A stretch of DNA of 64,000 bases from Oxalobacteraceae bacterium (lineage in GTDB: Bacteria > Pseudomonadota > Gammaproteobacteria > Burkholderiales > Burkholderiaceae_D): contig CANCDR010000015.1 of the NCBI GenBank assembly GCA_947374865.1, positions 1-64,000 of the forward strand. The letters run 5' to 3'. Position numbers and translations under genes: made by a program. Below are positions 25,217-34,307 of this stretch, in pieces (position 1 is the first letter of the stretch; every line of letters begins with the position of its first letter). The notes under the pieces were generated by a model. That model saw only the letters and a list, made by a program, of their open reading frames with translations, did no database searches and was not told where the DNA came from.

Positions 25217-27010
25217 ATGTCGACCTTTCGAGCTGCCTCCGTCCAAGAGAAAACCTTCGTCGATGTCGTGATCAATCGCGCCAGCACAATGCCAGATCGC
25301 TGCGCATTCCGTTTTATACCCGATAGCGCCCATGAGGAAATTCAATTCACCTACCGGTATGTTTTTGAACAAGCCAGCGGATTTGCCGCTTTGCTGCAGC
25401 AGAAAGGCTTGACCGGAGAACGGGTGCTCATCGTTTGTCAGTCCAATCATTACTTCGTCATCGCGCTCTTTGCCTGCTTGCTTGCCGGCGCGGTCGCGGT
25501 GCCGGTGGGACTGCCAAAGCGCCATCAGCGTGCGCGATTTTTCACCGCAATGCTGACCAATGCAGATGTCAGAGGATGTATTTTGGCGTCCGACGAGAAC
25601 ATGGATAGCGTCAAAAACCAAGATATGCAAATCCATGCCTGCTTCGATCTGCGCGAGGTCCAACGCAGCGCACCACTGTCTACATTGGCCTCGCAATGGA
25701 AAAAACCCGCACTGGCCGCTGATTCGCTAGCCCTGCTTCATTACACATCCGGCACTGCTGACGAACCTAAAGGGGTGATGATCAGTCATGGCAACCTGAT
25801 GGATAATTCGGCAATTATTTATACTGCATTTGGCCATACAAAAAATAGTATCGGTTTGATGGCCTTGCCGCTGTTTCATGACATGGGCTTATTTGGCGGC
25901 GTATTGCAGCCGATGTATGGCGGCTTCACCGCCAATTTGATGAAACCTGCCGCGCTGATTAAAAATCCTCAGCGCTGGCTCCAACTTATTTCGGAACGAC
26001 GCGTTACGACCTCGGGCGGACCGAATTTTATGTATGAACTGGCCACCCATGCGCTGCATGATGTGGATCTTGCAGGCATTGACCTATCATGCTGGAACGT
26101 GGCATTTTGTGGCGGCGAGACGGTCCGTGCCAATGTGCTGACTAATTTTGCCGATCGATTTGCATCGCTGGGCTTTGATGCACAGGCTTTGTATGCCTGC
26201 TATGGCATGGCAGAATCCACCTTATTCATTAGCGGCAGATACGTTGGTGAAGGCCTGCAGGTCGATAAAAATCGCGCCCAACATTCAGGCCAGCCGATCG
26301 TCAGTTGCGGACGCCCCAGAGGCAATACGCATCTGATGATCGTCGATCCTCGTACTTGCTTGCCTGCCGCGGCAGGAAGCGAAGGCGAAATATGGGTCAG
26401 CGGCGACAGTAATGCCATGGGCTATTGGCAGCGTGCGGAACTGAGCGAACTCACTTTTGCGGCCAGACTTCAATCCGGTGAAGGACCCTTTTTGCGCACA
26501 GGTGATCTCGGATATTTGCGCGATGGCGAACTCTATCTCACAGGACGACTCAAGGACCTCATTCAATTACGTGGCAGAGCATACCTCCCGCAAGACCTGG
26601 AGCTTGAAACAGATCGCTGCCAAACCTCACCTCATCCTGGATGCAGCGTGGCCTTCAGCGTAAAGAATGCGCACGCTAATGAACATCTGGTGATCGCGAT
26701 TGAAGTCGATCCAGCCTCCTTGCAAGATGCCGGTAAGCTGCACGCCTTATCGACCAGTGTGCGGGAGGCCATCGACACCCATTATCAATTGCCGATTGAT
26801 GATTTAGTATTCGTCCCCATTGGCAAGCTACCCAAAACCTCCAATGGAAAACTAAGACGCGCGCAGTGCCGTCTTGATTACCTGTCCGGTCGCTTCGTCA
26901 ATGACAAAAAAAATACGGACAAAAATTACCTTGATGCGAATGATCAAGGTAAAAGTCGTTCAATTGCGGGCATCGCCCACGCCGGATCCAGTACTTCCTG
27001 GCGCGGCTGA
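25217..27010 (+). CDS. fatty-acyl-AMP ligase-like (FAAL) ANL enzyme
   Basis: 597 residues; AAAGGTGA lies just upstream of ATG 25217. It has FAAL-type features rather than CoA-ligase ones: PVGLPKRHQRARF near the N-terminus, LHYTSGTADEPKGVMISHGNL, LPLFHDMGLFGGVLQPMYGG, TSGGPNFMYELATHAL, YACYGMAEST and GRLKDLIQLRGRAYLPQDLE. FAALs make acyl-adenylates for transfer to an acyl carrier protein. No ACP, PKS or NRPS is nearby, which is unusual; it may act on a carrier encoded elsewhere. The last 67 bases overlap the convergent DUF1254 gene, so the C-terminal tail (from about residue 570) may be unconserved. Confidence 0.8.
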   Translation: MSTFRAASVQEKTFVDVVINRASTMPDRCAFRFIPDSAHEEIQFTYRYVFEQASGFAALLQQKGLTGERVLIVCQSNHYFVIALFACLLAGAVAVPVGLPKRHQRARFFTAMLTNADVRGCILASDENMDSVKNQDMQIHACFDLREVQRSAPLSTLASQWKKPALAADSLALLHYTSGTADEPKGVMISHGNLMDNSAIIYTAFGHTKNSIGLMALPLFHDMGLFGGVLQPMYGGFTANLMKPAALIKNPQRWLQLISERRVTTSGGPNFMYELATHALHDVDLAGIDLSCWNVAFCGGETVRANVLTNFADRFASLGFDAQALYACYGMAESTLFISGRYVGEGLQVDKNRAQHSGQPIVSCGRPRGNTHLMIVDPRTCLPAAAGSEGEIWVSGDSNAMGYWQRAELSELTFAARLQSGEGPFLRTGDLGYLRDGELYLTGRLKDLIQLRGRAYLPQDLELETDRCQTSPHPGCSVAFSVKNAHANEHLVIAIEVDPASLQDAGKLHALSTSVREAIDTHYQLPIDDLVFVPIGKLPKTSNGKLRRAQCRLDYLSGRFVNDKKNTDKNYLDANDQGKSRSIAGIAHAGSSTSWRG

Positions 27011-28407
27011 TAAATGCGCGCGTTGAGGTAGAAGGATTTGACAGCCGGGCTAGGCAGCCAGTTTGCCCGCTGCGCTGGATCACTCGGTGCTTCAGGCTGC
27101 AGCCAGATATCCAGACTGCCATCGGCATTTCGTACCAGGCCTTGGGTGCGATCACCGATCGAATAACGGTTGATCGGATTGGCCAGCAGGTATTGGCCTT
27201 TTTCCTGAAATTCATACAACGTGACTGACCAAAATGCATCGGCCGGCAATCCGCCAGCAGGCAGGTGCAGACGATAGTGTCGGCCCTCGCCAAGCGTTGC
27301 ATCGGTATGATCGGTGAGGCCCATGAAGTACACCGCCTCGCTCGCTTCAAGGCCAAAAATCCCCCCCGAATTGGCGGCCGATCCGGCCCGCAGAGCGAAG
27401 TTATTGGCAAAATTTCGCGGCAATCGAAACGGCAGCCAACCCTGCGTTCGCGGACGATCACGCCGACTACCATCCAGCGCTGTTTTTAGGCGCGCAATCA
27501 TTTGCGGCACGATGGTGCGCCATCGCGCTTGCACTGCCGGCGGCAAGTCGTCCCAGCGACAGGCAGCGCCACAAATACCGACGGCGCGATATTTTTCCAG
27601 CAGTGCCGCTTCGTTTGCAGGCGGCGGATTGCGCGTGAATGATTCATTGATTACATGCAGCATTTGACCTACATCGCCATCCTTGGGTAATCGCTGGGGC
27701 GCATTCAAGGAGGGACTACCTGACATGCTATTAGCCGGCTTGAAGTGAATGGCATCTTGCAGCGCATGCACCTGCGGCATATCGGCCGCATCGCGCACCA
27801 GCATGCGCATATTGACATACAGGTCACGCGTGGGCGCCCTAATCACCTGATCTGCTGCCGGTATCGCACCCTGCCAGTCAGGACCGATGATGGCGATCTT
27901 GCGCGCCTTGGTGCCGGTGCTGCGCCGACCGATGCGCTCAAAGCTGTTGGTGTCTGCACCGATGAACACGATCACATAATAACGATCAGCCGTATCGGGC
28001 ACGCTCAACACGACCGGCGACTGCCCCACATCCAGCCAGGCCGTTGAATAAAACGTATCGTGAATCGGGCCATTCGCCCAGCGATCTTCCGGCGTGGCCA
28101 GATGACGCTGGTGACGCATGACGTTGAGCGAGGTGGAAGTCAGCGTGCCGGTTTTGTTGAGCGCCTGATCGCGCAGCCACATGAATTCGTAATACGGGTA
28201 GGCGTACAGAAAAGCTGCGCGCACTTCGGCATCGAGCGGGTCTTCGGTAGGCTTATTTTGTGCGCTGGCAGGTGTCAGCAGGCTCAGTAAAAAAACAAAT
28301 ACCAGACAGTCGAAAAATTGGCGTATTGGAGAAAGCTGAAGTTCTGGCCACACAAGTTGCGGTAAATTTTTTAAAACCTGTGAACATCGTTGGTACATTG
28401 CGTGCAT
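26944..28407 (-). CDS. exported DUF1254/DUF1214 protein
   Basis: 487 residues. A long N-terminus ends in a hydrophobic stretch and a PASAQ cleavage-like site near residue 49. The DUF1254 part has AFLYAYPYYEFMWLRDQAL, TPEDRW, DTFYSTAWLDVGQSPVVLSVPDTADRYYVI; the DUF1214 part has HYRLHLPAGGLPADAFWSVTLYEF and NPINRYSIGDRTQGL. This two-domain family is periplasmic or secreted and has no settled function. A relative lies at 49150. It is next to the TonB receptor and oriented the same way, with a hairpin terminator between them. Confidence 0.82.
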   Translation of the reverse strand: MHAMYQRCSQVLKNLPQLVWPELQLSPIRQFFDCLVFVFLLSLLTPASAQNKPTEDPLDAEVRAAFLYAYPYYEFMWLRDQALNKTGTLTSTSLNVMRHQRHLATPEDRWANGPIHDTFYSTAWLDVGQSPVVLSVPDTADRYYVIVFIGADTNSFERIGRRSTGTKARKIAIIGPDWQGAIPAADQVIRAPTRDLYVNMRMLVRDAADMPQVHALQDAIHFKPANSMSGSPSLNAPQRLPKDGDVGQMLHVINESFTRNPPPANEAALLEKYRAVGICGAACRWDDLPPAVQARWRTIVPQMIARLKTALDGSRRDRPRTQGWLPFRLPRNFANNFALRAGSAANSGGIFGLEASEAVYFMGLTDHTDATLGEGRHYRLHLPAGGLPADAFWSVTLYEFQEKGQYLLANPINRYSIGDRTQGLVRNADGSLDIWLQPEAPSDPAQRANWLPSPAVKSFYLNARIYQPRQEVLDPAWAMPAIERLLP

Positions 28408-28447
28408 CCATTCCCTGAAATGAGGGCATTACGCTGACACAAATAAT

Positions 28448-28473
28448 AAGGGCAGTGGTTACCCACTGCCCTT
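28448..28473 (-). terminator. hairpin terminator after the TonB receptor gene
   Basis: AAGGGCAGTGG / CCACTGCCCTT, an 11 bp perfect stem with a 4-base loop, 41 bases after the receptor stop on the minus strand. The bases after the hairpin on that strand are ATTATTT, a modest T-rich tail. It would separate the receptor transcript from the DUF1254 gene. Confidence 0.7.
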
Positions 28474-28513
28474 GTCCATCAAGTCTGAATGAAGCGATCA
28501 GACCAAGACTGCA

Positions 28514-30841
28514 TTACCACTTATAGTTCAGCGCTAAGCCAAATGTTCGTGGCTCAGACCATGAAGCTATACGGTAGTAACCACCCGTGTCGATATGGGA
28601 AGTCATCTTCTTTTCGTCTGTCAGGTTACGTACCCACAATGAGGCACTCGCCGAACCAGATCCGAGCGGAATATTCGACAGCAAAAGGCGCGCATTCATT
28701 AAACCCAGTGCTGGCATGAGCGATTCAGCAGATGAATTGCCAATCGCTGCATTCGTAATAGTCGCAGAATCTTGTCCAGCGTAGTTATAGTACTCCGCTG
28801 TATAGACATAATCGACGATAGCGCGCAAGGTGCCCATTGAAGTTTGTGCCAGACGGCCATCGAGGCTAACGCTAAACTGCTGTTTAGGAATGTAACCAAC
28901 ACGCGTGTTGTCAGCGATATCTACCGCAGCGCCAAACTGGTTAAAGCTCATGAATGACTTGTACTTGGCATCGATGTAGCCATAGCTCGCCTGCGCGCGC
29001 CAGCCGTCAGCAAGTTGAAGCACGCCTTCCAATTCAATACCATTATTTTGCATACTGGCAGCGTTGGTGATCGTTGGTGTTGTGCCGCCAGGTGGCAGAA
29101 CGGAAGTTTGCCAATCTTTAATGTCCGTTCTGAAGATGGCAGCATTAAACGTCGCTTTACCACCCAGAAGTGTCGATTTAAAACCGGCTTCATAGCTAGT
29201 CGAAGTCTCTGGCTTGAACGGCACCAAAGGTCCGGTCGAAGTCGCTGCATTGACGACCGCTTCGAGAGGGAAACCGCCGCTCTTGAAGCCTTGCGCGATA
29301 CGGCCATAGACATTCAGGTTGGCATCGACTTTGTAGGCGAGAGCCAATACCGGCGTGGTGGACGCGAACGAAGCGCTCGCACCTTGTGGCGCAAAGCCGG
29401 CCTGATACGTCACACCTGGGCTACCTGGTGGATCGAAGTTCGCATTGGTATTGGTGCGCCACAGATCACCTTTTTTGTCTTCTGTGGTACGACGCAGACC
29501 CAGCGTTGCAGTCAGATCCGTGTTGATCTTGTAATCAAGTTGACCAAAAACGGCCTTTGCATCGCTTTGCACACGATACCAAGGCTGCTTATACTGCACA
29601 GCAGCTGCGCTGAAGGTATAGAAAGAGCCACTCTGGTAGGTCGTGGTATCGCCATCTTCCTTGAACATGTAGGCGCCAAGAACGTAGTTCATGTCGCTCG
29701 TATTACCAATTAACTGCACTTCGTGTGACGTGGTGGTGTAATTGGTGTCTTTGCCGGCGTTAAAAATATTCAGCGCTGTACCATCCAGATCGGTACGATC
29801 GTTGTATACCATCTTGCGCTGGGAGCCAATATATTTGATGCTGTTGTTTGGGTTGAGCGCATACGAAGCCGTCACCGAATGACCATCCAATTTCAGACCG
29901 TTACTGTATTTTGTGTTCGGATTTCCGGAAACGGATGTTGGATAGTCAGGATTGACCAACGGTGCAAGTAATTTACCCAAGCTGCCAGGACCAAAGACCG
30001 TCTGGAAATAGGCGTAGGTGCCAGCGATTGCAGGCGCTGTGTAAAGCTTGGCATAGCCGGTTGAATCAATCAGGCTCTGCGCAAAGGGTGTTTCATCGAT
30101 TTTGGTGTGATCGTAGGCGTAATCAATTTTAAAATCAGGTGAGATATCCAAGCCAGCGGAGATACGTCCAGCCTGACGGTTACGGCTATTCCAGCTCTCG
30201 CCATTTGGATTGGCAGTGGTGCCGTCGCGCTTCTCGTCGCGGACAGCGACGCCCAGACGCAGCATGCCCATTTTAGGCAGGTCCATCGAAAGGCGCTCAA
30301 CATGACGATTGTAATTACCAAAGTCAACGCCAGCGCTACCGGTGAATTCGCCAGATGGCTTGTGCGTGATCAGGTTGATTGCGCCGCCTTCGGTATTGCG
30401 ACCAAAGAGTGTTCCTTGTGGACCGCGCAGAATCTCAATGCGTTCCATGTCGACGACGTCGAACAAAGCACCCTGATTTTTACCGACAAAAATGCCATCC
30501 ACATAGATACCAACGGATGGATCGGCCCAAATGGCAGGTTGACCTTGCGTCATACCGCGAATGGATGCCACCGCAGTCAGACCCGCGCCTGGCGCAGATT
30601 TGATATTGACGTTAGGTGCCAATGCATTCAGATCCTTGGCGCCTTCAATGCCGCGCGCTTCGATCTGGGAATTACTGATGGCGGAAATTGACAGCGGCAC
30701 ATCTTGCAGTCTTTCCTTGCGCTTCTGAGCGGTCACAACGACCTCTTCAATCGCCTCTTGCGCAAATACGCCGCCGGTGTAGGCTGCCGCAATTACCATC
30801 GGCAGAATCCGCATCACCAATTTACTCTTATTACTAGCCAT
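28514..30841 (-). CDS. TonB-dependent outer-membrane receptor
   Basis: 775 residues. Signal peptide about 1-27 (ends GVFAQ), TonB box-like EEVVVTAQKR (about 32-41), plug domain with GIYVDGIFVGKNQGALFDVVDMERIEILRGPQGTLFGRNT-type motifs, and a 22-strand barrel ending in an aromatic residue (LALNYKW). This family takes up large or hydrophobic substrates across the outer membrane. GGAG lies 6 bases before the ATG. Divergent from the old-yellow-enzyme gene across a 418-base region that holds three copies of the palindromic operator, so expression is probably controlled with the degradation genes. Steroid or conjugate uptake is inferred. Confidence 0.93.
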   Translation of the reverse strand: MASNKSKLVMRILPMVIAAAYTGGVFAQEAIEEVVVTAQKRKERLQDVPLSISAISNSQIEARGIEGAKDLNALAPNVNIKSAPGAGLTAVASIRGMTQGQPAIWADPSVGIYVDGIFVGKNQGALFDVVDMERIEILRGPQGTLFGRNTEGGAINLITHKPSGEFTGSAGVDFGNYNRHVERLSMDLPKMGMLRLGVAVRDEKRDGTTANPNGESWNSRNRQAGRISAGLDISPDFKIDYAYDHTKIDETPFAQSLIDSTGYAKLYTAPAIAGTYAYFQTVFGPGSLGKLLAPLVNPDYPTSVSGNPNTKYSNGLKLDGHSVTASYALNPNNSIKYIGSQRKMVYNDRTDLDGTALNIFNAGKDTNYTTTSHEVQLIGNTSDMNYVLGAYMFKEDGDTTTYQSGSFYTFSAAAVQYKQPWYRVQSDAKAVFGQLDYKINTDLTATLGLRRTTEDKKGDLWRTNTNANFDPPGSPGVTYQAGFAPQGASASFASTTPVLALAYKVDANLNVYGRIAQGFKSGGFPLEAVVNAATSTGPLVPFKPETSTSYEAGFKSTLLGGKATFNAAIFRTDIKDWQTSVLPPGGTTPTITNAASMQNNGIELEGVLQLADGWRAQASYGYIDAKYKSFMSFNQFGAAVDIADNTRVGYIPKQQFSVSLDGRLAQTSMGTLRAIVDYVYTAEYYNYAGQDSATITNAAIGNSSAESLMPALGLMNARLLLSNIPLGSGSASASLWVRNLTDEKKMTSHIDTGGYYRIASWSEPRTFGLALNYKW

Positions 30842-30990
30842 CCTCGTCTCCTAAAAACAGAATTATTATGTACGCATATATGAACCTGAACCTGCTTCCG
30901 ACTGTGCCCTCATGAATGACAGACACCGTTTTTGCAAGGTCAAACTATTTACTACTGCTGGCAATATAATTGAGCCATTTTGTGCAACAT

Positions 30991-31004
30991 CGTCCGTTTG
31001 GACG
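30991..31004. promoter_or_regulatory. palindromic operator, CGTCCGTTTGGACG
   Basis: CGTCC-GTTT-GGACG preceded by ACAT; 150 bases upstream of the TonB receptor start. Confidence 0.8.
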
Positions 31005-31087
31005 TGCTGTGTTTTTTGCGCACAAAAATCGCATCACAGATCCTTACTCAACTTTGGCGAATATAAATGTCCTGCCAGTCCGGACAT

Positions 31088-31101
31088 CGTCCATTTGGAC
31101 G
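31088..31101. promoter_or_regulatory. palindromic operator, CGTCCATTTGGACG
   Basis: CGTCC-ATTT-GGACG preceded by ACAT; it lies between the two divergent genes, 158 bases before the flavoprotein start. Confidence 0.8.
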
Positions 31102-31186
31102 GTCTGTTGTTAAGCGTTGAAGCCTGACATTCTTGATAAATAATCCATAATTGATGCCCGGTATGCGCATTGAAAATCGCTTAAGC

Positions 31187-31200
31187 CATGCAAACGGACG
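31187..31200. promoter_or_regulatory. half-degenerate operator, CATGCAAACGGACG
   Basis: The right half AAAC-GGACG-ATG is perfect; the left half is CATGC instead of CGTCC. It ends 59 bases before the flavoprotein ATG. The copy at 49087 has the same GCAAACGGAC core. Confidence 0.5.
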
Positions 31201-31259
31201 ATGCCGGCATTCCAGCATAGCCAATAATGACCACTTCCTCCTCGCTATAGAAAAGCACC

Positions 31260-33383
31260 ATGACATCTGCCTACCCCGCTCTCATGCAAGCCGGACAAAT
31301 CGGTCAACTGCAGCTGAAAAATCGTATTGTCATGGCGCCGATGGGCTCTAATTTTGCTGAGGCTGACGGCTTTTGCGGTGAGCGTATTCAGGCTTATTAC
31401 GAAGCCCGCGCCAAGGGCGGAGTCGGTCTATTGACGATGGGCGTGTGCTCGGTGGCCTATCCGGCCGGCACGGCCGAACCCTTCCAGGTCGGCGTCTCTC
31501 GCGATGATTTCATTCCTGGGCTGAAGGCACTCGCTGATCGTGTACACCGACACGGCGGAAAAATCGCCATGCAGCTGCAGCACGCCGGCAAAACCGCAAC
31601 CCGCGATCTGGCTGAGGGACGTGAAATGTGGGTGCCGTCGATGCCTCCAGCCGGCAAGAGCGACTTCCTGAGCGCTTTAACGCAGGAAGAAATGTCGACC
31701 TTCGTCGGCGGCATGGGGCGCACCCGGCCCAAGATCCGCGTGATGGATCAGGCCGACATCGAACAAATGATCGAGTACTTCGCCGCCGCTGCGGCACGGG
31801 CGCAGGCGGCCGGCTTTGACGGCGTCGAAATTCATGCGGCACATACCTATATTCTGGCGGGCTTTTTATCGCCTTATTACAATAAGCGTGAAGATGCTTA
31901 TGGCGGCTCGTTGGAGAATCGCGCGCGCCTGATGATGGAAACCATCGCCGCAGTCAAGCAGCGCACGGGGGGGGACTTTCCGGTATGGGTGCGACTGGAT
32001 GGCGAAGAAATGCGTACACCGGGCGGCATTACTGTGGCCGATTTCGTCGGCGCAGCGCAGTTGGCTGTGAAAGCCGGCGCGCAGGCGATCAGTGTGTCGG
32101 CCTATGCCACCATTACTTCCGGCAGCGCCTTCACCGAGGCGCCATTGGCGCAAAAGCCGAATGCCTTTGTCGACTATGCACGGGCACTCAAAGGCGCCGT
32201 CGATGTGCCGGTCATCTGCGCCGGCCGGATTGAAGCGGAAGATGCCAATTCAGCGATCGAAAAAGGCGACTATGCCTTCGTCGCCATGGCGCGCAAGCTG
32301 CTGGCTGATCCGGAATTGCCGATCAAGATTGCACAAAACCGCGTGAAAGATATTCGTCCCTGCATTTACTGCTACGCCTGCGTGAGCCAGATTTTTATTA
32401 ATGAACGCGTCAAATGCGCGGTCAATGCCGAGACCGGTCATGAGTATGCCGGCGCCCTTGCGCCTGCAGCCAAACCGGGGCATGTAGTGGTCGTTGGTGG
32501 TGGGCCTGGCGGGATGGAAGCAGCACGGGTCGCGGCTTTGCGTGGACATCGGGTCACGCTGATGGAGCGCAGTGAGCGGCTCGGTGGCACCTTGTTTTTT
32601 GCCGCCCTCGCCTATCCTGAAAATGGCCGGCTGCTCGATTATCTGGTGGCGCAGATGCAGCATCCGAATATCACTATCCAGCTCGGCGTGACCGCCACGG
32701 CGGCCAGCTTAAAGGCGCTCGGCGCAGATGCCGTGATCGTCGCCAGTGGCGCGCTGCGTTCTGCGCCGGATATTACTGGCGCGCTGCAGACTCATGTCTG
32801 GAGCGGCGATGAATTACGTCGTTTGATGACCAACGATGGCGCGGACGCGATCGCACAATCCAAGCTTAATTTTGGTGAACGTCTGCTGTTTAAGGCGGGC
32901 GGCGTGCTGAAAGTAACGGACAGTCAGACTGCCTTGAAAAATCTGTCCAAACTGTGGATGCCTTTGGGGAAACGCGTCGTGATTATCGGCGGCGGTTTGG
33001 TCGGTCTGGAATTAGCGGAATTTTTAATCGACCGCGACCGGCAGGTGACGGTGCTGGAGCCGAGCGACAAGCCGGGCCGCGAGCTGTCAATCGTACGACG
33101 CTGGCGGGTGCTGGAGGCCGTTGAAACGCATGGCACATTGCAGCGCTCGGCAGTCGTGAACGAAATTACTGGCGATGCCGTGAAGTGGACTGATAGCGAA
33201 GGAAATCCGCAGTCGAGTGCGGCGGACTCAGTCGTCCTGGCGCTGGGTGCCGGGCCCGATACATCGCTGGCGGACGCGCTGACAGCCGAGGGGCTCAGTG
33301 TGCATAGCGTGGGAGATTGTCTGGCGCTTGGGTACATCGAAGGCGCGATGCGCGATGGTCATCGGGTTGCCAGCACGATTTAA
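31260..33383 (+). CDS. old-yellow-enzyme-type FMN/4Fe-4S/FAD oxidoreductase (dienoyl-CoA reductase / BaiCD-like)
   Basis: 707 residues. An N-terminal TIM barrel (about 1-355) binds FMN and has the active-site segment IHAAHTYILAGFLSPYYNKR (H192, H195, Y197) and GGSLENRARL. A 4Fe-4S cluster is bound by Cys368, Cys371, Cys374 and Cys386. The C-terminal half is an FAD/NAD(P)H module with GGGPGG at 413-418 and a second GGGLVGLE. This is the build of 2,4-dienoyl-CoA reductase and of bile-acid BaiCD/BaiH enzymes that reduce 3-keto-4-ene steroid rings. Operator copies upstream place it in the steroid regulon. Reduction of an unsaturated steroid or dienoyl-CoA is the likely role (inference). The Shine-Dalgarno is weak. 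Confidence 0.87.
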   Translation: MTSAYPALMQAGQIGQLQLKNRIVMAPMGSNFAEADGFCGERIQAYYEARAKGGVGLLTMGVCSVAYPAGTAEPFQVGVSRDDFIPGLKALADRVHRHGGKIAMQLQHAGKTATRDLAEGREMWVPSMPPAGKSDFLSALTQEEMSTFVGGMGRTRPKIRVMDQADIEQMIEYFAAAAARAQAAGFDGVEIHAAHTYILAGFLSPYYNKREDAYGGSLENRARLMMETIAAVKQRTGGDFPVWVRLDGEEMRTPGGITVADFVGAAQLAVKAGAQAISVSAYATITSGSAFTEAPLAQKPNAFVDYARALKGAVDVPVICAGRIEAEDANSAIEKGDYAFVAMARKLLADPELPIKIAQNRVKDIRPCIYCYACVSQIFINERVKCAVNAETGHEYAGALAPAAKPGHVVVVGGGPGGMEAARVAALRGHRVTLMERSERLGGTLFFAALAYPENGRLLDYLVAQMQHPNITIQLGVTATAASLKALGADAVIVASGALRSAPDITGALQTHVWSGDELRRLMTNDGADAIAQSKLNFGERLLFKAGGVLKVTDSQTALKNLSKLWMPLGKRVVIIGGGLVGLELAEFLIDRDRQVTVLEPSDKPGRELSIVRRWRVLEAVETHGTLQRSAVVNEITGDAVKWTDSEGNPQSSAADSVVLALGAGPDTSLADALTAEGLSVHSVGDCLALGYIEGAMRDGHRVASTI

Positions 33384-33412
33384 CAATACGCGATTGGATA
33401 CTACGAAAATCG

Positions 33413-33443
33413 TAGGGCGGGCACTGCTTTTGTGCCCACCCTA
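33413..33443. terminator. REP-like hairpin between convergent genes
   Basis: TAGGG-C-GGGCAC / GTGCCC-A-CCCTA forms an 11-pair stem with one C-A mismatch and a 7-base loop. It lies between the convergent flavoprotein and SDR genes; on the minus strand it is followed by CGATTTTC. It resembles the elements at 7817 and 40576, so it may be a dispersed REP-like element that also ends transcription. Confidence 0.55.
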
Positions 33444-33483
33444 GGTAAGGTATAAGTTCCGCGAATTAATTGGGTATCGACGC

Positions 33484-34281
33484 TTAAGAAAAATTAGCGT
33501 TTTCAACGCCACCATCAACACCCCATATTTTGCCAGTTACCCAACTAGATGCTGGGGAGACCAAAAACAGCACGGCGGCAGCAATATCTTCCGGCTGGCC
33601 CATCCGTCCCAAGGGTGTACTTTTTTCCATGCGCGCCTGGCGTTCGGGCGTCAAATACGGCGCTAATGCCGGCGTTAAGATGGTGCCCGGCTCCACCGCA
33701 TTAACACGAATCTGCGGCCCAAAATCCTGCGCCAGATTACGCGTCATTTGATTGAGCGCGGCTTTGGCTGCACCATAGGCGCTGAAGTTTTTTTGCGCAT
33801 AACGTGCCGCGACAGACGAAATATTAACCACCGCACCACTGCCCGCTGTGCGCATGAAAGGCACAGATTTTTGCGTCAGTAAAAACGCCGGCGTCACATT
33901 CCAGCACAGCGCACGATTAAATTCGGCGGCCGTGGTTTTTTCCGGATGATTCGGCCCTGAACCACCAGCGTTATTCACCAGGATCGTGATCTTGCCCAGC
34001 TCGGCCACGGTACGCGCGACCAGCACATCGAGCTGCGCTTCATCGCCGACATCGCCGGCGACGGTGATAGCACGCCGACCCAGCGCGCGAATTTCTTCCG
34101 CTACCGTGTCGAGATCGGCCTGGGTCCGCGCAGCCAGCGCGATATCCGCCCCAGCCTGTGCCAGCATCAGCGCGCACGCCCGGCCTATTCCCTTGCCAGC
34201 ACCCGTCACTATGGCGACTTGGCCTTCGAGTGAAAATAACTTCTGAATCTGCTGCATGCCGATTTCATTTGTCGATGTCAT
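33484..34281 (-). CDS. SDR, 7-alpha-hydroxysteroid dehydrogenase-like
   Basis: 265 residues. TGAGKGIG (26-33), ILVNNAGGSGPNHPEKT, catalytic NISSVAARY...SAYGAAKAA (Ser, Tyr, Lys) and RVNAVEPGTILTPAL. Throughout its length it follows the pattern of E. coli 7-alpha-HSDH (HdhA): NNAGGxGP, the PGxILTxAL stretch, and a PxxRxGQPxDIAxAxLFLxSPAxSWVxG end. It would oxidise a ring hydroxyl, possibly at C7, with NAD(P). Last gene of a four-gene minus-strand unit with an MFS permease, aldehyde dehydrogenase and CoA ligase. The positional specificity is a guess from memory of the family. Confidence 0.78.
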   Translation of the reverse strand: MTSTNEIGMQQIQKLFSLEGQVAIVTGAGKGIGRACALMLAQAGADIALAARTQADLDTVAEEIRALGRRAITVAGDVGDEAQLDVLVARTVAELGKITILVNNAGGSGPNHPEKTTAAEFNRALCWNVTPAFLLTQKSVPFMRTAGSGAVVNISSVAARYAQKNFSAYGAAKAALNQMTRNLAQDFGPQIRVNAVEPGTILTPALAPYLTPERQARMEKSTPLGRMGQPEDIAAAVLFLVSPASSWVTGKIWGVDGGVENANFS

Positions 34282-34307
34282 TTGTATCTATCTCTAATTA
34301 TTTCTGA

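Larger units (their letters stand above)
30842..31259. other. 418-base divergent control region with three operator copies
   Basis: Gene-free region between the TonB receptor (minus) and the flavin oxidoreductase (plus). It is AT-richer than its neighbours and holds palindromes at 30991, 31088 and 31187, spaced 97 and 99 bases apart, start to start. No open reading frame here looks real. Confidence 0.8.
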
